From Aselliscus stoliczkanus (taxonomy: Eukaryota; Chordata; Mammalia; Chiroptera; Hipposideridae), in contig CM066728.1 in NCBI GenBank assembly GCA_033961575.1, forward strand, positions 181,775,678-181,839,677: a DNA stretch of 64,000 nt. The letters are read 5' to 3'. Both the position numbers and the translations under genes were made by a program. This document shows, in pieces, positions 1 through 10,630 of the stretch; within the stretch, counting starts at the first letter, position 1, and each line of letters starts with the position of its first letter. The notes under the pieces are model-generated. The model searched no databases. It worked only from the letters and a program-made list of their open reading frames with translations, and was not told the origin of the DNA.

Positions 1-144
1 CTCCAGAACACGTGTGTGGAGGGACAGACGACTCTCAGCGCCTGGTTGTTCATAACACCTGTGTATCATTTGGGGACTGCCTCCTCTTCCAATCTGGAAG
101 CACATATACTCCAGGCAAAGTAGTTATAGCCAATAAATAGTGAG
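1..144. other. Unique sequence, nothing recognised
   Basis: No repeat, RNA gene or exon is recognised before the MIR that starts near 145. Confidence 0.4.
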
Positions 145-330
145 TATTCACTGTGTGCCAGGTGCTTTTCTAAGTGCATTCCATGTATTAAGTCCTTTCA
201 TTTTCACAATTACCCTATGGAAGAGTTCGTGTTATTATCCCAGTTTGACAAATATGAAAACTAAGCCACAGAGAAGCAAAATTGCAGGATCAAGATTAAA
301 CCTTGCCATTCTGGCTTCAGGGCCTCTTTT
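145..330 (-). repeat. MIR SINE, antisense
   Basis: The plus strand reads as the reverse complement of a MIR: a 'ccaggtgcttttctaagtgc' block, then a variant of 'attatcccagtttgacaaat', then 'gaaaactaagccacagagaa'. This is the usual MIR core and 3' part in reverse. The copy is heavily diverged, as expected for this ancient mammalian family. Ends are approximate. Confidence 0.75.
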
Positions 331-349
331 TTTGTTTTTATTGTTTAAT

Positions 350-470
350 TAAAGTTTATTGGGGCTAACAATTGTTAGTAAAGTTACATAGGTTTCAGGT
401 GTACAATTTTGTAATACATCATCTATATATCACATTTTGGCAGGGCCTACTCTTAACAATTGTGCCTCTC
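350..470 (-). repeat. L1 3' end fragment, antisense
   Basis: The stretch 'aggtttcaggtgtacaattt' followed by a block resembling 'taatacatcatctatatatc' is the reverse complement of a laurasiatherian L1 3' UTR end. The T-rich run before it (about 328-360) would be the reversed A-tail. No coding part remains. Confidence 0.6.
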
Positions 471-474
471 AGAG

Positions 475-760
475 CCCTCTACTCTACTCAGCTCCTTGAA
501 GGCCCTCCCATCTGTGCTTACAAGGGCTGTTCAATTTTTAAGGCACTCCTTTCCCATTGACTCTTCACTTGGGTATCTTCTGTTAGCTTTAAAATTTAAT
601 TCAGGCAATAAACCCCTATTGTACTCTATTGTATTTGATAACTTATTTTTCTCCTCCACCGGAGTGTTAGGTCTTTTTACCTATCCCTAGTCAATTGTGG
701 GGTGCCTGGAACAAAGTGGGTGCTCAATAAAGTTTGTGGAATCAAAGAACGAATTGTGTA
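475..760 (+). repeat. L2 3' end
   Basis: The block ends with 'gtgcctggaacaaagtgggt' and then 'gctcaataaagtttgtggaa', the typical terminus of L2. The upstream part is much diverged, so the left boundary is uncertain and a MIR 3' end is an alternative for the last 60 bases. Confidence 0.55.
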
Positions 761-978
761 TTGGGTTGAATTTCTTTCAAGGTATTAGTATGTAGACATA
801 GCCAGCCATATATGGTTGCCATAAACCTTGAAGTTTGTAAAGGGCTAAAACACTTCACAGCTTTTATTTATGGAGAAGAGGCTAATAATTCCCCACCGGT
901 TGCTTACTTTTCTAAGGAAAGAAGAAACCGGCAGCATGATTTCCGAGTCATGTTTACGGTGTAATTTCCCACTGTTTG

Positions 979-992
979 GCACTAGGTGGCGC
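979..992 (+). promoter_or_regulatory. CTCF-like motif
   Basis: The bases gcactaggtggcgc match the CTCF core CCASYAGRKGGCRS at 13 of 14 positions; only the first base differs. It lies in unique sequence. Motif match only; binding is not shown. Confidence 0.45.
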
Positions 993-1310
993 CCAGGAGC
1001 CTTGCAGGAACGCTCACAAGAAACGGAAAGTGCTATCAACTCTCTGCTTGTGTTTGAAATAATTTTAAAGATTATTCTTTTTCAGATTTGCAAACTGGTA
1101 CATTATTTGAGCCAGTTATTCAATTATATTCATTATCCATTGCATTTTTTTGCTCCACTGGTTCTCTTATTGTTTTTTAAATTGACTCGTAAGTATTCGT
1201 TTTCAATATTTAGGTGAAGGCTACATTTGGTCTTTGAGACTCAAATCCCAGTTATTTCCCTGCCCCAAACCCCAGTCTCCCCCGTTTTTTAGTGCAATGT
1301 GCAGACATCA

Positions 1311-1350
1311 AAGGTCTGATATGTGGAAAAAAGGTCTGATATGTGGAAAA
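1311..1350. repeat. Perfect 20-bp tandem duplication
   Basis: The unit aaggtctgatatgtggaaaa occurs at 1311-1330 and again at 1331-1350 with no mismatch, which suggests a recent slippage or duplication event. Confidence 0.9.
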
Positions 1351-1477
1351 AAGACTAGTTGCGGGGAACTTTCTTTTTCTTTTTCCTTTTTTCTCCGTCT
1401 CTCTCCGTCCACTCCCTTCCCTGCCTCCTTTTAGCATTTTTGTAGGCCCAAAACAGTATACATCGTCAAAGGAAGTT

Positions 1478-1580
1478 GGTTCAACCTCGTAGTTCTGACT
1501 CTGCTTTTGACTTGTCTTGTGATCTTGGTAAGCCATGTATTCTCTTTGGGCTTAGTATTTTCATCTGTAAAATGGCAAGA
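1478..1580 (+). repeat. MIR SINE fragment
   Basis: Order of MIR landmarks on the plus strand: a diverged 'gtgatcttggtaag' (for 'gtgaccttgggcaag') followed by 'ttttcatctgtaaaatggca'. Only the central part remains. Confidence 0.65.
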
Positions 1581-2127
1581 ATGGGTGTCAACTTGAAAGA
1601 CCATTAATATTTTGATTTTTCATAATTTTGCCCTTAAAATTCTTCTGCCATTAACTGAGTCTCTATGTCTTTGCCTAGCATGTATTCTTGACTTTTACTA
1701 GTTATTGGTAAATTATGCACTTTCATTAGGTATTCATTAATTATGGAGCACTAGGGACCTGTAATGCACCTTCTACATTGCCCCTAGCTCATTGTTGCTT
1801 TCCTGGAATTAGTTCTGTACAGGATACAGAGTTACTGTTAAGCCTATTTAGTCCAATTAAAGGAATACAATAATATAAATTCATGTTTCATTATATTGAC
1901 ACCCTAGGTTTTCCCCTTTATAATTAGTTTAGTGAGGCAGCCAATGTAGCCTCTAATTATTTCTTTATTTCTGTAGAATATGTGATAATATCCTTGCAGA
2001 GAGGCATTTTTAATCATTCATAGTAAGATTATTACATGGGAAAGTTCAACCAAACCTCAACTTTTCATAGTATCATTCATCCTGGATGGGATGTTGCACC
2101 AAATCTCCCAATAAATTCCCCCAATAA
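1581..2127. other. Unique AT-rich sequence
   Basis: No element or gene recognised. The right end forms the target duplication of the SINE at 2128. Confidence 0.4.
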
Positions 2128-2588
2128 TTTTTTTTTTTAAAGATTTTATTGGGGAATTGGAGGAGGGAAACAGCGTTGGGGAACCATGGAAGGAGAACAG
2201 ACAAGGTGCTGTGCTTTTGTTCTTAAGTCTAGTTGTGGAGGACATTGCTTCACTGGCCCATGTTGGTATCATCATTGAGCTCTTCTCAGGCGAGACAGAT
2301 TGGTTGCTATCCTCCAGACGGCCACTCACAGCGGCTCTTGGTAGCTCACACCGGCTGCCAGCCATTCATGCTAGCTGCTGGCAACTCACTGTAGCCTATG
2401 GCAGCCCACAGCAGCAGGGGCTGCAGCTATACCATCCCGGGGGACTCACAGCAGCCCAGCTCCAGGTGGAGCTGTTGTTCACCATCTTAGCTGTAGAGGG
2501 CAGTGTCACTGGCCCTCATATGTGGGATCCGAACTTGGGCCCCTGGTGTCCCACACCAGCTCTTAACCAACGTGCCACTCGACGAGCC
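2128..2588 (-). mobile_element. Long tRNA-derived SINE (Rhin-1-like), antisense
   Basis: A full-length long-form copy in reverse. From right to left it has the tRNA-like head with a B-box near 2525-2537, the segment ending in the complement of 'gggccagtgacactgccctc', a GC-rich body, and a tail with the complement of AATAAA and TCTTT before a T run at 2128-2138 (the reversed A-tail). The flanking short direct repeat contains 'ccaataa' (left about 2120-2127, right about 2589-2595). A 162-codon frame at 2157-2645 runs across it antisense and is not a gene. Confidence 0.8.
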
Positions 2589-3160
2589 CCCAATAAATTT
2601 CTTGATACACAAATTCTGAGAAAACTCCTTAAGAAAATAATTTGATGATTAAATAACGTAGGAAACACTGCTTATTATGTATGTATGGAGTTTCACAATG
2701 AATAACACATGAAAAGCTTGCGAAGGTCAGCAGTATCCATTCTTGTTTGACTTTAATCTACCATTTCCAAATTTCTATGGCTCCCCCCTGCCCTTAATAT
2801 TGTACAGAGCTTGGGATCCATGAAACATATCTCAAACTTATTCTTAAAATTTTCTTGAAGCCAGGCATTATTTATGAACTTCCTATAATAGCCCCTGTCA
2901 ATATTTAACCTCAGGTCCAAGAAAGAATATTCAGAATTTAATACTCTTTGACTTATCTACTTAGTAGTAAATAAAGGAGAAATTATAGTTGGAAATTGTA
3001 TTTTGAAATTGCAGTTTCTTCTACTTTGAAAGAGATTTCCATGTCTAAAATTACTGACTGCTATCAGTAGACCAGGTAGATTTGTTTTTCACTCTAAACA
3101 TGAAATGTTAAAAGGACTTTTTTAAACAAAAGAAAGGGGTAAACAAGCTAACCCAGAGAG
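2589..3160. other. Unique AT-rich sequence
   Basis: No repeat family, exon or RNA gene recognised. Confidence 0.4.
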
Positions 3161-3164
3161 ACAA

Positions 3165-3945
3165 TTTAAGAAGATTGATGTCATATCAAGCAGATATAAA
3201 GGAAAAACTGATGGTTGCTGGTTGGGAGGGAGTGGGGAAGAGGGAGAGGGGGAAGGTTTTGGACAGTGTATGTGGGACTACAATGTTGCTGCAGGGTTAT
3301 GGGGGCAGTTCTGGGAATGTAATTGATAATGTTGTGAAGAGACTATTATGTTGTGAGAAATAAGTCAGTTGGAGAAGGACAGGTACCATGTGATCTCACT
3401 TGTGTGTGGAGTCTGAAGAACTGAGTGAACAATCAAAGTAAACAGACTCATAGATGTAGAGGAAAAACTGAGGGTTGCTAGTTGGGAGCGGGGTGGGGAG
3501 GGGGGGCAGGGGAAGGGATTAGACAGCATAAATAGACAACTACAATATTGCCACAGGGATATGAAACACAGTTCGGGGAATATAATAATGTAAAAATTTT
3601 GTGGCGTGTCAGATAGTCACATGTCTTGTTAGGGAGACCACTTCATGGATGGAGTAGAGGCTTGATCACTGCACTGTACACCTGAAGCTGATGTTGTATA
3701 GTATTGTATGCCAACTGCAACTGAATATGTGGGTGGTCACGGGATATGGAGTATGCTGTGGAGGCGAGTCAGGGGAGTTGTGATGGATATGTATGATATG
3801 GGGGGGGGAGTGGGGTGGCGAACTGGGGGAGGGGGGTTTTCACTTTGTGGGGTAAAGAGTATAACTATTGCATTGTGTTGTACACCGAAAACTAATAAAA
3901 TAAAATAAAAATTAAAAAAAATAGTAATAAAAAATAAACATGATG
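3165..3945 (+). repeat. L1 3' end with poly(A) tail, 3' UTR block duplicated
   Basis: The degraded ORF2 C-terminus is visible near 3355-3425 ('taccatgtgatctcacttgt' corresponds to the Y-H-V-I-S-L end of ORF2). Downstream is the typical 3' UTR with G-rich patches, then 'cactgtacacctgaagctga' and an A-rich tail at about 3892-3944. A second 3' UTR-like block lies upstream of the ORF2 end (3165-3350). The phrase 'aggaaaaactga.ggttgct' occurs at both about 3201 and 3461, so either the 3' end is duplicated or two truncated copies abut. Not coding. Confidence 0.75.
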
Positions 3946-4054
3946 AAGGAAGGCACAGAATTCTGGACCAAACCATGATGTCATTTATCCATGTTTCTCA
4001 TTTCCCTAATGCTATAACCTTTTTCCTTATATTTAGTGGAAATGGCTCTTATTG

Positions 4055-4245
4055 TCATCTCATCTCTTTGTCTGAATTCAAATCCTGACTCTCTGCTCTG
4101 AGCCTTTTTGCAAGTCAACTCACCTCATTTTCCTTGCCTGTAAAAGGATGTAATATTAGTATGTATATTATGAGGTTGTTGTGAGGATTCCATAAGCCAA
4201 TATACAAAGCACAAAGTACTTGAAGCACTATCTGGTAAACCTTCC
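4055..4245 (+). repeat. MIR SINE
   Basis: A long MIR in sense: 'tcaaatcctgactctctgct', 'tcattttccttgcctgtaaa', then 'gaggttgttgtgaggattcc' and 'aaagcacaaagtacttgaag'. It covers most of the core and the 3' region, with typical ancient divergence. Confidence 0.75.
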
Positions 4246-4459
4246 ATGGTGTAAGCTATTCTGGTTAATGCTCAGGTGGCGATAGAGACATGATGCATTA
4301 ACCTCTGTTCAACATCCTCCTCCTCATCAAGATGTAACATTTTCAAGAAATAGATAAACCTTTGGCTCTGTGTAATCAAGGCAAGGATTTCCAGATCATA
4401 TTTTGTTATTCGGTCGAAATTCTATTTTGCCTTCTCTTGTGTATTTTAAAGATCAGTTG

Positions 4460-4900
4460 CTTATTCATTTGTTCCTCCGATATTAGCATTAATTGAGTGG
4501 CTACTGTTTTTCGGTACTGTGCTAATTTTGTAGATACAGTATTGAATGAGTTATATGTGGTTCCTCTCCTTGTGGACCTCAGAATTATAGAGGCACCAGC
4601 AAAGAGCATACTAGGTGCAATGAAAGGAGAAATGAGGAGAGCAGACAGAAATTATTCAACTTGGCTAGGGTGCTAATGGAAGTTATCATAGAGGGGGTGA
4701 CATCAAAGTTGACATCTTAAAGATTAATCAGAGTTCCCCATTTGGTAAGGTGACTGGGGAACAACTTAGGTGATGGTGAGAGGGAGCAAGCATGTTCAAA
4801 GAAATGATAACAATTCTGCATTACCTAAGGATAGGATGCATGATTGGGAAGAAGGTGTGTGTGGTGAGAGATGAGGGTAGATGTGCACTTTTTCCAAATT
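4460..4900 (-). repeat. L2, antisense
   Basis: It reads as the reverse complement of the L2 3' region: a diverged 'attgagtggctactg...' start, 'gtggacctcagaattataga', then 'agggagcaagcatgttcaaa' in the usual order. Old and broken; no ORF. Confidence 0.6.
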
Positions 4901-5747
4901 AACTAGGGCTTTTATGAACTGTAAGGTAAAGTGATCATCTGACCAGCTGTTATCTATTCATAGCCAGGCAAAAGATTCTCATCAGGAAACCTTCCAGATG
5001 ACAACATGCCCCTTTTTCAAGGTAACAAGTTTGATATAGTTTTTAATAACCATAGTGCTGCCTACCATCTATAATGTTAATTTGCCATTTAGAGGCTGGC
5101 TTGGAAGCCAGTGTCCATAAATCAATGACACTGAGACTCTATCGTTGGAGTTCAGCAAAGCTAGCCACAGGGTTGAAGTCATTCGTGGTGGTTAGCTGAA
5201 AGTCAGCCGCTGCCTCCAGCTTAGCTCCATGCCTAGAGTTGGGAAAGCATCAAACTGTGCTCTTAAGAGGGGAATTGATCTAAAAGCGTTCACCTCCTAG
5301 ATGTGTTAGCAGCCAGAGAGATCACAGAGTATTGTAAAATTATACATGGGCTCCACTGACATTTTTGCTACAGAGACCATTTTATTTTTTATTAACCTAA
5401 GACAGGCATTGAAAATGGCTTCAGAGTCTGAGTCCTAAGCTACTTTTTAAAAACAAACACCCCGACTCTAATTTTTGTCACTTTCAGCAGATGTGCTTGA
5501 TTCACTTCCTTCTGTTTTGACTGTTATGAAATATCAATTCATAATGAAACCCAAGTTTCTCCTGACCAGGGAGTATGATCATGCCATGGGGAATAGAGTC
5601 ACTATGAAAGGAACATTTGTCTCCCTCTCTTTTCCCATAACTGAATTATAGATTCTCTTTTCTTTTATTCTGTTGATATCTTGCTCTGAAATATTCTTGT
5701 TTGTATCATGAAACTGAGTTCTTAGCAGAAAGTTTTGCCACAGCATT
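4901..5747. other. Unique sequence
   Basis: No recognised repeat or gene. Moderately mixed base composition without long runs. Confidence 0.4.
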
Positions 5748-5758
5748 ACATGCATTTT

Positions 5759-5944
5759 ATTTTTTTTAAAAATTGTATTGAGGAACAGCCATGGTCATTG
5801 GTTACATATTGCTTTCATGCTACGATGACATAGTTGACTCTCTTTAGGGAGGGCGCAGCTCACAGTGGCCCATGTGGGGATTGAACCAGCAACTTTGGTG
5901 CCATCAGCACCACGCTCTAACCAATGGAGCTAACTGGTCACCCC
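5759..5944 (-). mobile_element. Ves-type bat SINE, antisense
   Basis: The reverse strand begins 'ggtgaccagttagctccatt' and continues with 'ggttagagcgtggtgctgat' (tRNA-like A-box region), then 'ggttcaatccccacatgggc' (B-box region) and a diverged 3' part with an A-rich tail (T run at 5760-5767 on the plus strand). Direct repeats flank it: tacatgcattt at 5748-5758 and tacatgcactt at 5945-5955. Ves SINEs are bat-specific, so this is part of the basis for calling the organism a bat. Confidence 0.8.
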
Positions 5945-5955
5945 TACATGCACTT

Positions 5956-6299
5956 TAAATAGCGAATCTTTATTTAGCATGTCAGAAATGGAACTATCCT
6001 GAATATGTCCTGCAAAGTATCTGTTGATAACTGCAGTCTCCTGGGGAATGCTCTCTCTCTCCATTGCCTGATGCTATGACTTCCTTTTCCAGGTCTCTTT
6101 CTTGGTTTATTTTACATTCTTTTTATCAAGCAGTGATGATGGGAAAGGTTTTATTCCATTTGGAGTTTTAGAAGTAAGAGTGATTTTTCTGATTGAGCCT
6201 GAATTACAAAGGATCACCTCATGACAATGCTCCCAGTTTATTTCCATTAAACAAAACTTCTGACTGCCATTGTCCTGAATGATATTATAACTCCTCAGT
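5956..6299. other. Unique sequence
   Basis: No recognised element or gene. Confidence 0.35.
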
Positions 6300-6500
6300 T
6301 CATTCATTCTTTCGATAAATATTTAATGTGTACTTTTTGTGTGCTAGACACCGTTCTGGCACTGGGATACATCTGTGAATTAAACTGACAATTATACTTG
6401 TTCTCATATCATTTATTTTCTAGAGAGGAGAAAAAGACAATACACAATAAATATAATCAACAAGTTCTACTTTATAGGTATGGAAGAACAAGTATATGCA
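6300..6500 (-). repeat. L2 3' end, antisense
   Basis: The plus strand shows 'gtgtgctagacaccgttctg', 'gcactgggatacatctgtga' and then a variant of 'gacaatacacaataaatata', the reverse complement of the L2 terminus. Confidence 0.7.
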
Positions 6501-7287
6501 AGTATATTCTAATACATGAAAATATAATCTTTATACTAGGAATTTAAAATATACACAGGTCACACAAAGATGTAAAACATTTCAGTTCCCAGAATCTGCC
6601 TAGGAATGGGCTTCCATAGATGAATTCTTCTGATGGTCTTAAAATATTTTGGTTTGTTCAAATCAGGATCCAAACAAGCCACTTGCTGGTTTGGTTATTT
6701 CACTGAAGATTTTAAAGTTTCTTTTAATCTGGAGTGCCTTTCCATGATTCCAGACTACCACTATTTCCCACTGTTTGGTTGAAGTGTGAGTTGTCCTATA
6801 AAGTATTTCACTGTGTAAGATGCTGTTAATGCCCTGCTCACATTCCTTTGGCAATGACTGTACTCATGCACCCTGACCCAATGGCTTCCAAAAGAAAGCA
6901 GCTGTGACCTCGTTTGGGCTTTCTTGCATCTCCCCACCATCAGCCAAGCATGAGTTAATAATAACTCCCTCCCTCTCCACTGCCCTCCAGCAACCTTCAA
7001 GCAGTGACTGATGAGAATGGATAAATGATTCAGCATCCTAAACTTTGGGATAACTCTGAGATATATTCTACTGTGTTTTCCAGAGTTTCTTAGTGGGATA
7101 GAACCTAACTTACCTGCAGCAGTACCCTGCTCAGCAATATTCCTAACAGTGGCTTCCTTTCCTTCCTTACTTGTTTTGCCTTCTTATTTCAAATGATATC
7201 CCCCCCAAAAAACCATAAACCTTGTTTGAAGGTCTTCTTTTGGGTAAAGCCCAACCTAAAAGATCTGCTCTCTAAATCGGGTTAAAT
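6501..7287. other. Unique sequence
   Basis: No element recognised. Antisense frames at 6663-6854 and 6761-7036 have no family I recognise. Confidence 0.35.
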
Positions 7288-7297
7288 AGTTCTCATT

Positions 7298-7402
7298 GGG
7301 CCGGCCGAGTGGTGCGGTGGGTAAGCACTGGCTTCGGAAGCCAGCGGCCCCGGTTCAGGTCCCACATATGAGGGCCAGTGACACTGCCCTCAAAAAAAAA
7401 AA
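7298..7402 (+). mobile_element. Short tRNA-derived SINE (Rhin-1-like)
   Basis: A complete short-form copy starts with 'gggccggccgagtggtgcgg', has a B-box-like 'ccccggttcaggtccc', and ends 'cagtgacactgccctc' followed by 12 A. It is flanked by a perfect 9-bp target duplication agttctcat (7288-7296 and 7403-7411). It lacks the GC-rich body and AATAAA-containing tail of the long form. Confidence 0.9.
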
Positions 7403-7734
7403 AGTTCTCATGATGTCATTTGATTTATTTGTCTATTTCCATAGATTGGAGTTAGAACTAAAGGTGTTTTTTAGATTCTTTTTTTTTTTGGAGGGGGAGG
7501 GGATCAAGAATTTTTCATAGACAGTGATGAGTATCTCATCTTACATCCCATCAGGAATCAAATAATGCCCTGTTATCTCACTTTTAGTATGTCAGTAAAC
7601 TGAGGCAGTGAAAGTATATTATTCCCTGTCAAACTTATGCCAAATGGTCTTAATAGCCATTGATGACCATTGCTTGAATCACTTATTTCATTAGGAATTG
7701 TAAAATAATGGTTTTCTTAATTGTATCATTTAGA

Positions 7735-8090
7735 GAAGGAAGTTCTATGCAGAGGGATCAGCATGTGCAAAGACAGAGAGGTGAGGCCAAGTATAATATA
7801 AATAAGGAAATTATGATTATTTCACAAGGTGTGTTGGAAGAACAATCAGAGATGAATTTAGAAAGATAGGCAAGACTTTTTTTTTTTAAATAATATTAAA
7901 GATTTACATTTTGTCCTAAAATTAATGAGGAGACATTGAGGGATGTTAAATGTGTCCATTATAAGAACATATTTTTTGGAATTATCACTCTGTTAATATT
8001 GTGAAACATAGATTGTCGCTTGGTAAGAGTAGTTAGGAATATGTTGCCATGGTCAAAAGTAGTGGAAGGGGAAAGATAAGTTATATTATC
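7735..8090 (-). repeat. L2, antisense
   Basis: 'gcagagggatcagcatgtgc' and 'aaagacagagaggtgaggcc' are the reverse complement of the L2 region that usually reads gaggcacttgctgttccctctgc. The later part is more diverged and includes an A/T-rich insertion near 7877-7890. Confidence 0.6.
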
Positions 8091-8252
8091 TTATGAGTGA
8101 AAATTGAGTAGAGAGAACATTTTGGAAAAGGATTTTCTTACAGTGCGGGGAGCCAGCCCCCACGAGGACCAGGAGTTCCCTCGGGTAGGAGGGCGTCGAC
8201 GAGGAGAAAGAAAGATGGAGACACCAGAAAGAGGTTCACAGGAGTGTCACAC

Positions 8253-8258
8253 TTTATT
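8253..8258 (-). terminator. LTR poly(A) signal
   Basis: tttatt on the plus strand gives AATAAA in the LTR sense direction, just downstream of the TATA box. Confidence 0.65.
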
Positions 8259-8274
8259 GTTAAAGCCTAGCCCC

Positions 8275-8281
8275 TTTTATA
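8275..8281 (-). promoter_or_regulatory. LTR TATA box
   Basis: The plus strand reads ttttata, giving tataaaa on the LTR sense strand, followed by a GC-rich 'ggggctaggc'-type stretch. Confidence 0.65.
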
Positions 8282-9217
8282 GGGGCTTCTGACCATTATC
8301 TCAATCACAAGCTATGTTTCACATGATCATGATGTTTTCTCTTACTCAGGACTTTTACAGTCTTTACTTTTTTGTAATTGTATCTTTCCAGGCTACACTG
8401 TGGCCCATTCTATGATCAAGGATTTTACTTACCATCTAAAGAGTGGTTACCATGACTACCTTACAGGGCTCATGTTTGAGTTATTGCCAAGAGTCTAGCA
8501 GTGGCTGAGTTTAGGGCAAAAAACTATTTCTATGTGATTATAATACTTAGTAGCAAAAGGAGTCTCAAACTTTTCCTATCCTACAAAGAGCTGTATATTA
8601 TTGTAATAGAAGGTAACATCTGTTTCTCAGTCAAAGCTTCAGTATCTGTTGCTACAGCAATGTACAAAGCAAAGAGTTAAAACAAGGCTGTTAATTAAAA
8701 TACCTCATGTTCAGTAAGTTGTCTCTTATCAGAACTCTCATGGCCGAGAGACCTTGGTCTCCATGGAGATGTTTCACAGCTGCATAGGCAAGGATGGATG
8801 GCATCACCAGTTTCTCACAGAGGCTGTCTGTTTCTCACAGACAGGCTTTTTGGCCTATGTGGACAGAGGCCTGAGCCTCAGTTTCCAAGGGGCTTGAGTC
8901 CCCTATTTCTCAGTCCTGGGGTCCCAAAGGGGGCTGTAGCCTGCCTTGGGTTGTCCCGTCTCATAGGAGATCTTACCCATCATTGACTTACACAACCAGC
9001 TCTCCTTGGGACACCACAGGGACTTGCCATAAATGCAGTGAAAGTACTGTCTCTTATAGGATCTGATGTGGAGGAAAAGCTCATGGGTTCATAGAGACAG
9101 GAGATATTACATGACCAACCATAAGGCAGCATCCCAGACATCCAGTGCTGAGAGTGGATCTTTATTTCAATGTGGCCTTGTCAGACACTGAGGTGCTGTC
9201 AGCCCCCGGCATTACAG

Positions 9218-10379
9218 GGAAGTTCTGTATTAAGGTTAGCTATTGATGCAATTGCTAGAGCAGTCTTAAGACAAACATTAAATTGTAGATCTACTTTTCC
9301 TTTTATTTAATTGAAAATATTTTCTTTTTAAAACTCACAGGTTGGAGTTATGGTAATTTTCAGGTTCTATGAAGTTTCATGTACAGGCAAAGGAGAAAAT
9401 GTTTTCAAAAGAGAGAGAAATATTTTTTTGTAATATAAAATGACTTCATTTGCTACAGATCCAGAGAATTTTATTTTAACTTTAGTTCACAAATGCTTTA
9501 ACAAGTGTTAAGCAGAAGCAATGGAGACAGCTTTATTACTTGAAATTTTTTATTATAGTTATGCTCTTTTTTTTGCTAGGGAAGCAAGGAGTTTGTATTG
9601 TCAAGATTCATTAAAATGTCAGTATGCATCAACCGGAGAAATAATTTCAAAAATCTTTTAATTTTGAAAATAGGGTGAAATAACCTTCCACACATTTGTT
9701 TGTGCCAGTAAGTAAGAGCTCAGTTGAGCATTGTTATGAGTTAGAGCCCAGATTTTATATACGGGCTGATTCAGTTTAATGTGTAATTTTTCATCATCAT
9801 TTGAAATTAAAGAGCTAAGTCACGATTAAAAAACAAAAAACTTGTATAAGGGAACAGCAGCTTTTGTGAATTGTTTGCCAGTTTGTTCTCTATAGGAAAA
9901 AAGGCATTAAAAAAATGCAATTTCTACAGGTGCTTTGACAGTCCTGAAATCCTCATTCTTGTTGAGCCTAAGGTAGCAGTTCTTACCTTTGTTGTGTCTT
10001 AGATCATCTTGATGGCCTTTGACAGAAACATATCTTCTCCCCAGAAAAATGCTCATATTTACAAATATTTTATACACTATTTCGGAGCTTTTTTTTATTT
10101 TTGGATCATTCTTGACATACTTTCCTGAAGTCTATAGAGTTTAGGTATTGAACTGCTGCTTTAAGTATTCAATTCTCAGAGACAGGAGTCATCTGAGGAG
10201 TCATCTGAAGGACAATTCAATTTTTAATTTTGAGCTTGACCCCTGATGTCACATAAAGTAATAGTACACTTTTGTTAGAAAAAGAGTCTGAATATTAAGG
10301 GATGGTGTGATCAATACATTGGCTTTCACACTGGAATATATTCACTTACACTTACTTTTCCTAGTCATTCCTAGCAGCC
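9218..10379. other. Unique AT-rich sequence
   Basis: No gene recognised. A small tandem duplication, gagtcatctga twice, lies at about 10187-10210. A MER-type DNA transposon fragment near 9975-10030 is possible but too diverged to call. Confidence 0.35.
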
Positions 10380-10630
10380 TGACATCGTAACATGCTATCA
10401 CAATATTATTGACTATATTCCCTATGCTGTACGTTACAGCCCCATGACTTATTTGTTTTATACCTGGAAATTTGCACCTCTTATTCCCCTTCACCTTTTC
10501 CCCACTTTTTAAATGTCTTAATTACAGTTGAAATTCAGTATTATTTTATATCAATTTTAGGTGTATAACACAGTGGTTAGACATGTATATCATTTAAGAA
10601 GTGATTCCTCTGACTAGTCTAGTATCCACT

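Larger units (their letters stand above)
761..1477. other. Unique sequence with a CTCF-like motif and a pyrimidine tract
   Basis: No transposable element is recognised. The part around 880-1030 holds several CpGs in otherwise AT-rich DNA and includes the CTCF-like motif listed separately. A perfect 20-bp unit (aaggtctgatatgtggaaaa) occurs twice in tandem at 1311-1350. A pyrimidine-rich strand runs from about 1362 to 1434. The open frame at 870-1217 has no recognisable family and no coding signature I can defend. Confidence 0.4.
8144..9211 (-). mobile_element. Solo endogenous retrovirus LTR, class II (ERVK-like)
   Basis: The element is 1,068 bp with TG...CA ends on the minus strand (tgccgggggctgacagcacc at the 5' side, ...ctccccgca at the 3' side). 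It is flanked by a perfect 6-bp target duplication ttacag (8138-8143 and 9212-9217); 6 bp is the usual length for betaretrovirus-like class II ERVs. On the minus strand a TATA box (tataaaa, complement 8275-8281) lies only about 20 bases before AATAAA (complement 8253-8258), so R must be very short, as known for MMTV-type LTRs. No internal retroviral sequence flanks it, so it is a solo LTR. Part of its U3 (about 8940-9010) resembles the LTRs at 10631 and 42434. Confidence 0.9.

Noticed and set aside
870..1217. 115-codon plus-strand frame in unique DNA
   Set aside because: No recognised domain, no Kozak or splice context, and the second half is low-complexity and hydrophobic. I cannot support it.
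2157..2645. Longest open frame in the window (162 codons)
   Set aside because: It runs almost entirely along an antisense copy of the long SINE; similar frames appear over the copies at 27631 and 41347, so it is repeat-derived.
7298..7402. tRNA gene (A/B-box-like head of the SINE)
   Set aside because: The same head occurs about ten times with A-tails and target duplications, so it is a SINE.
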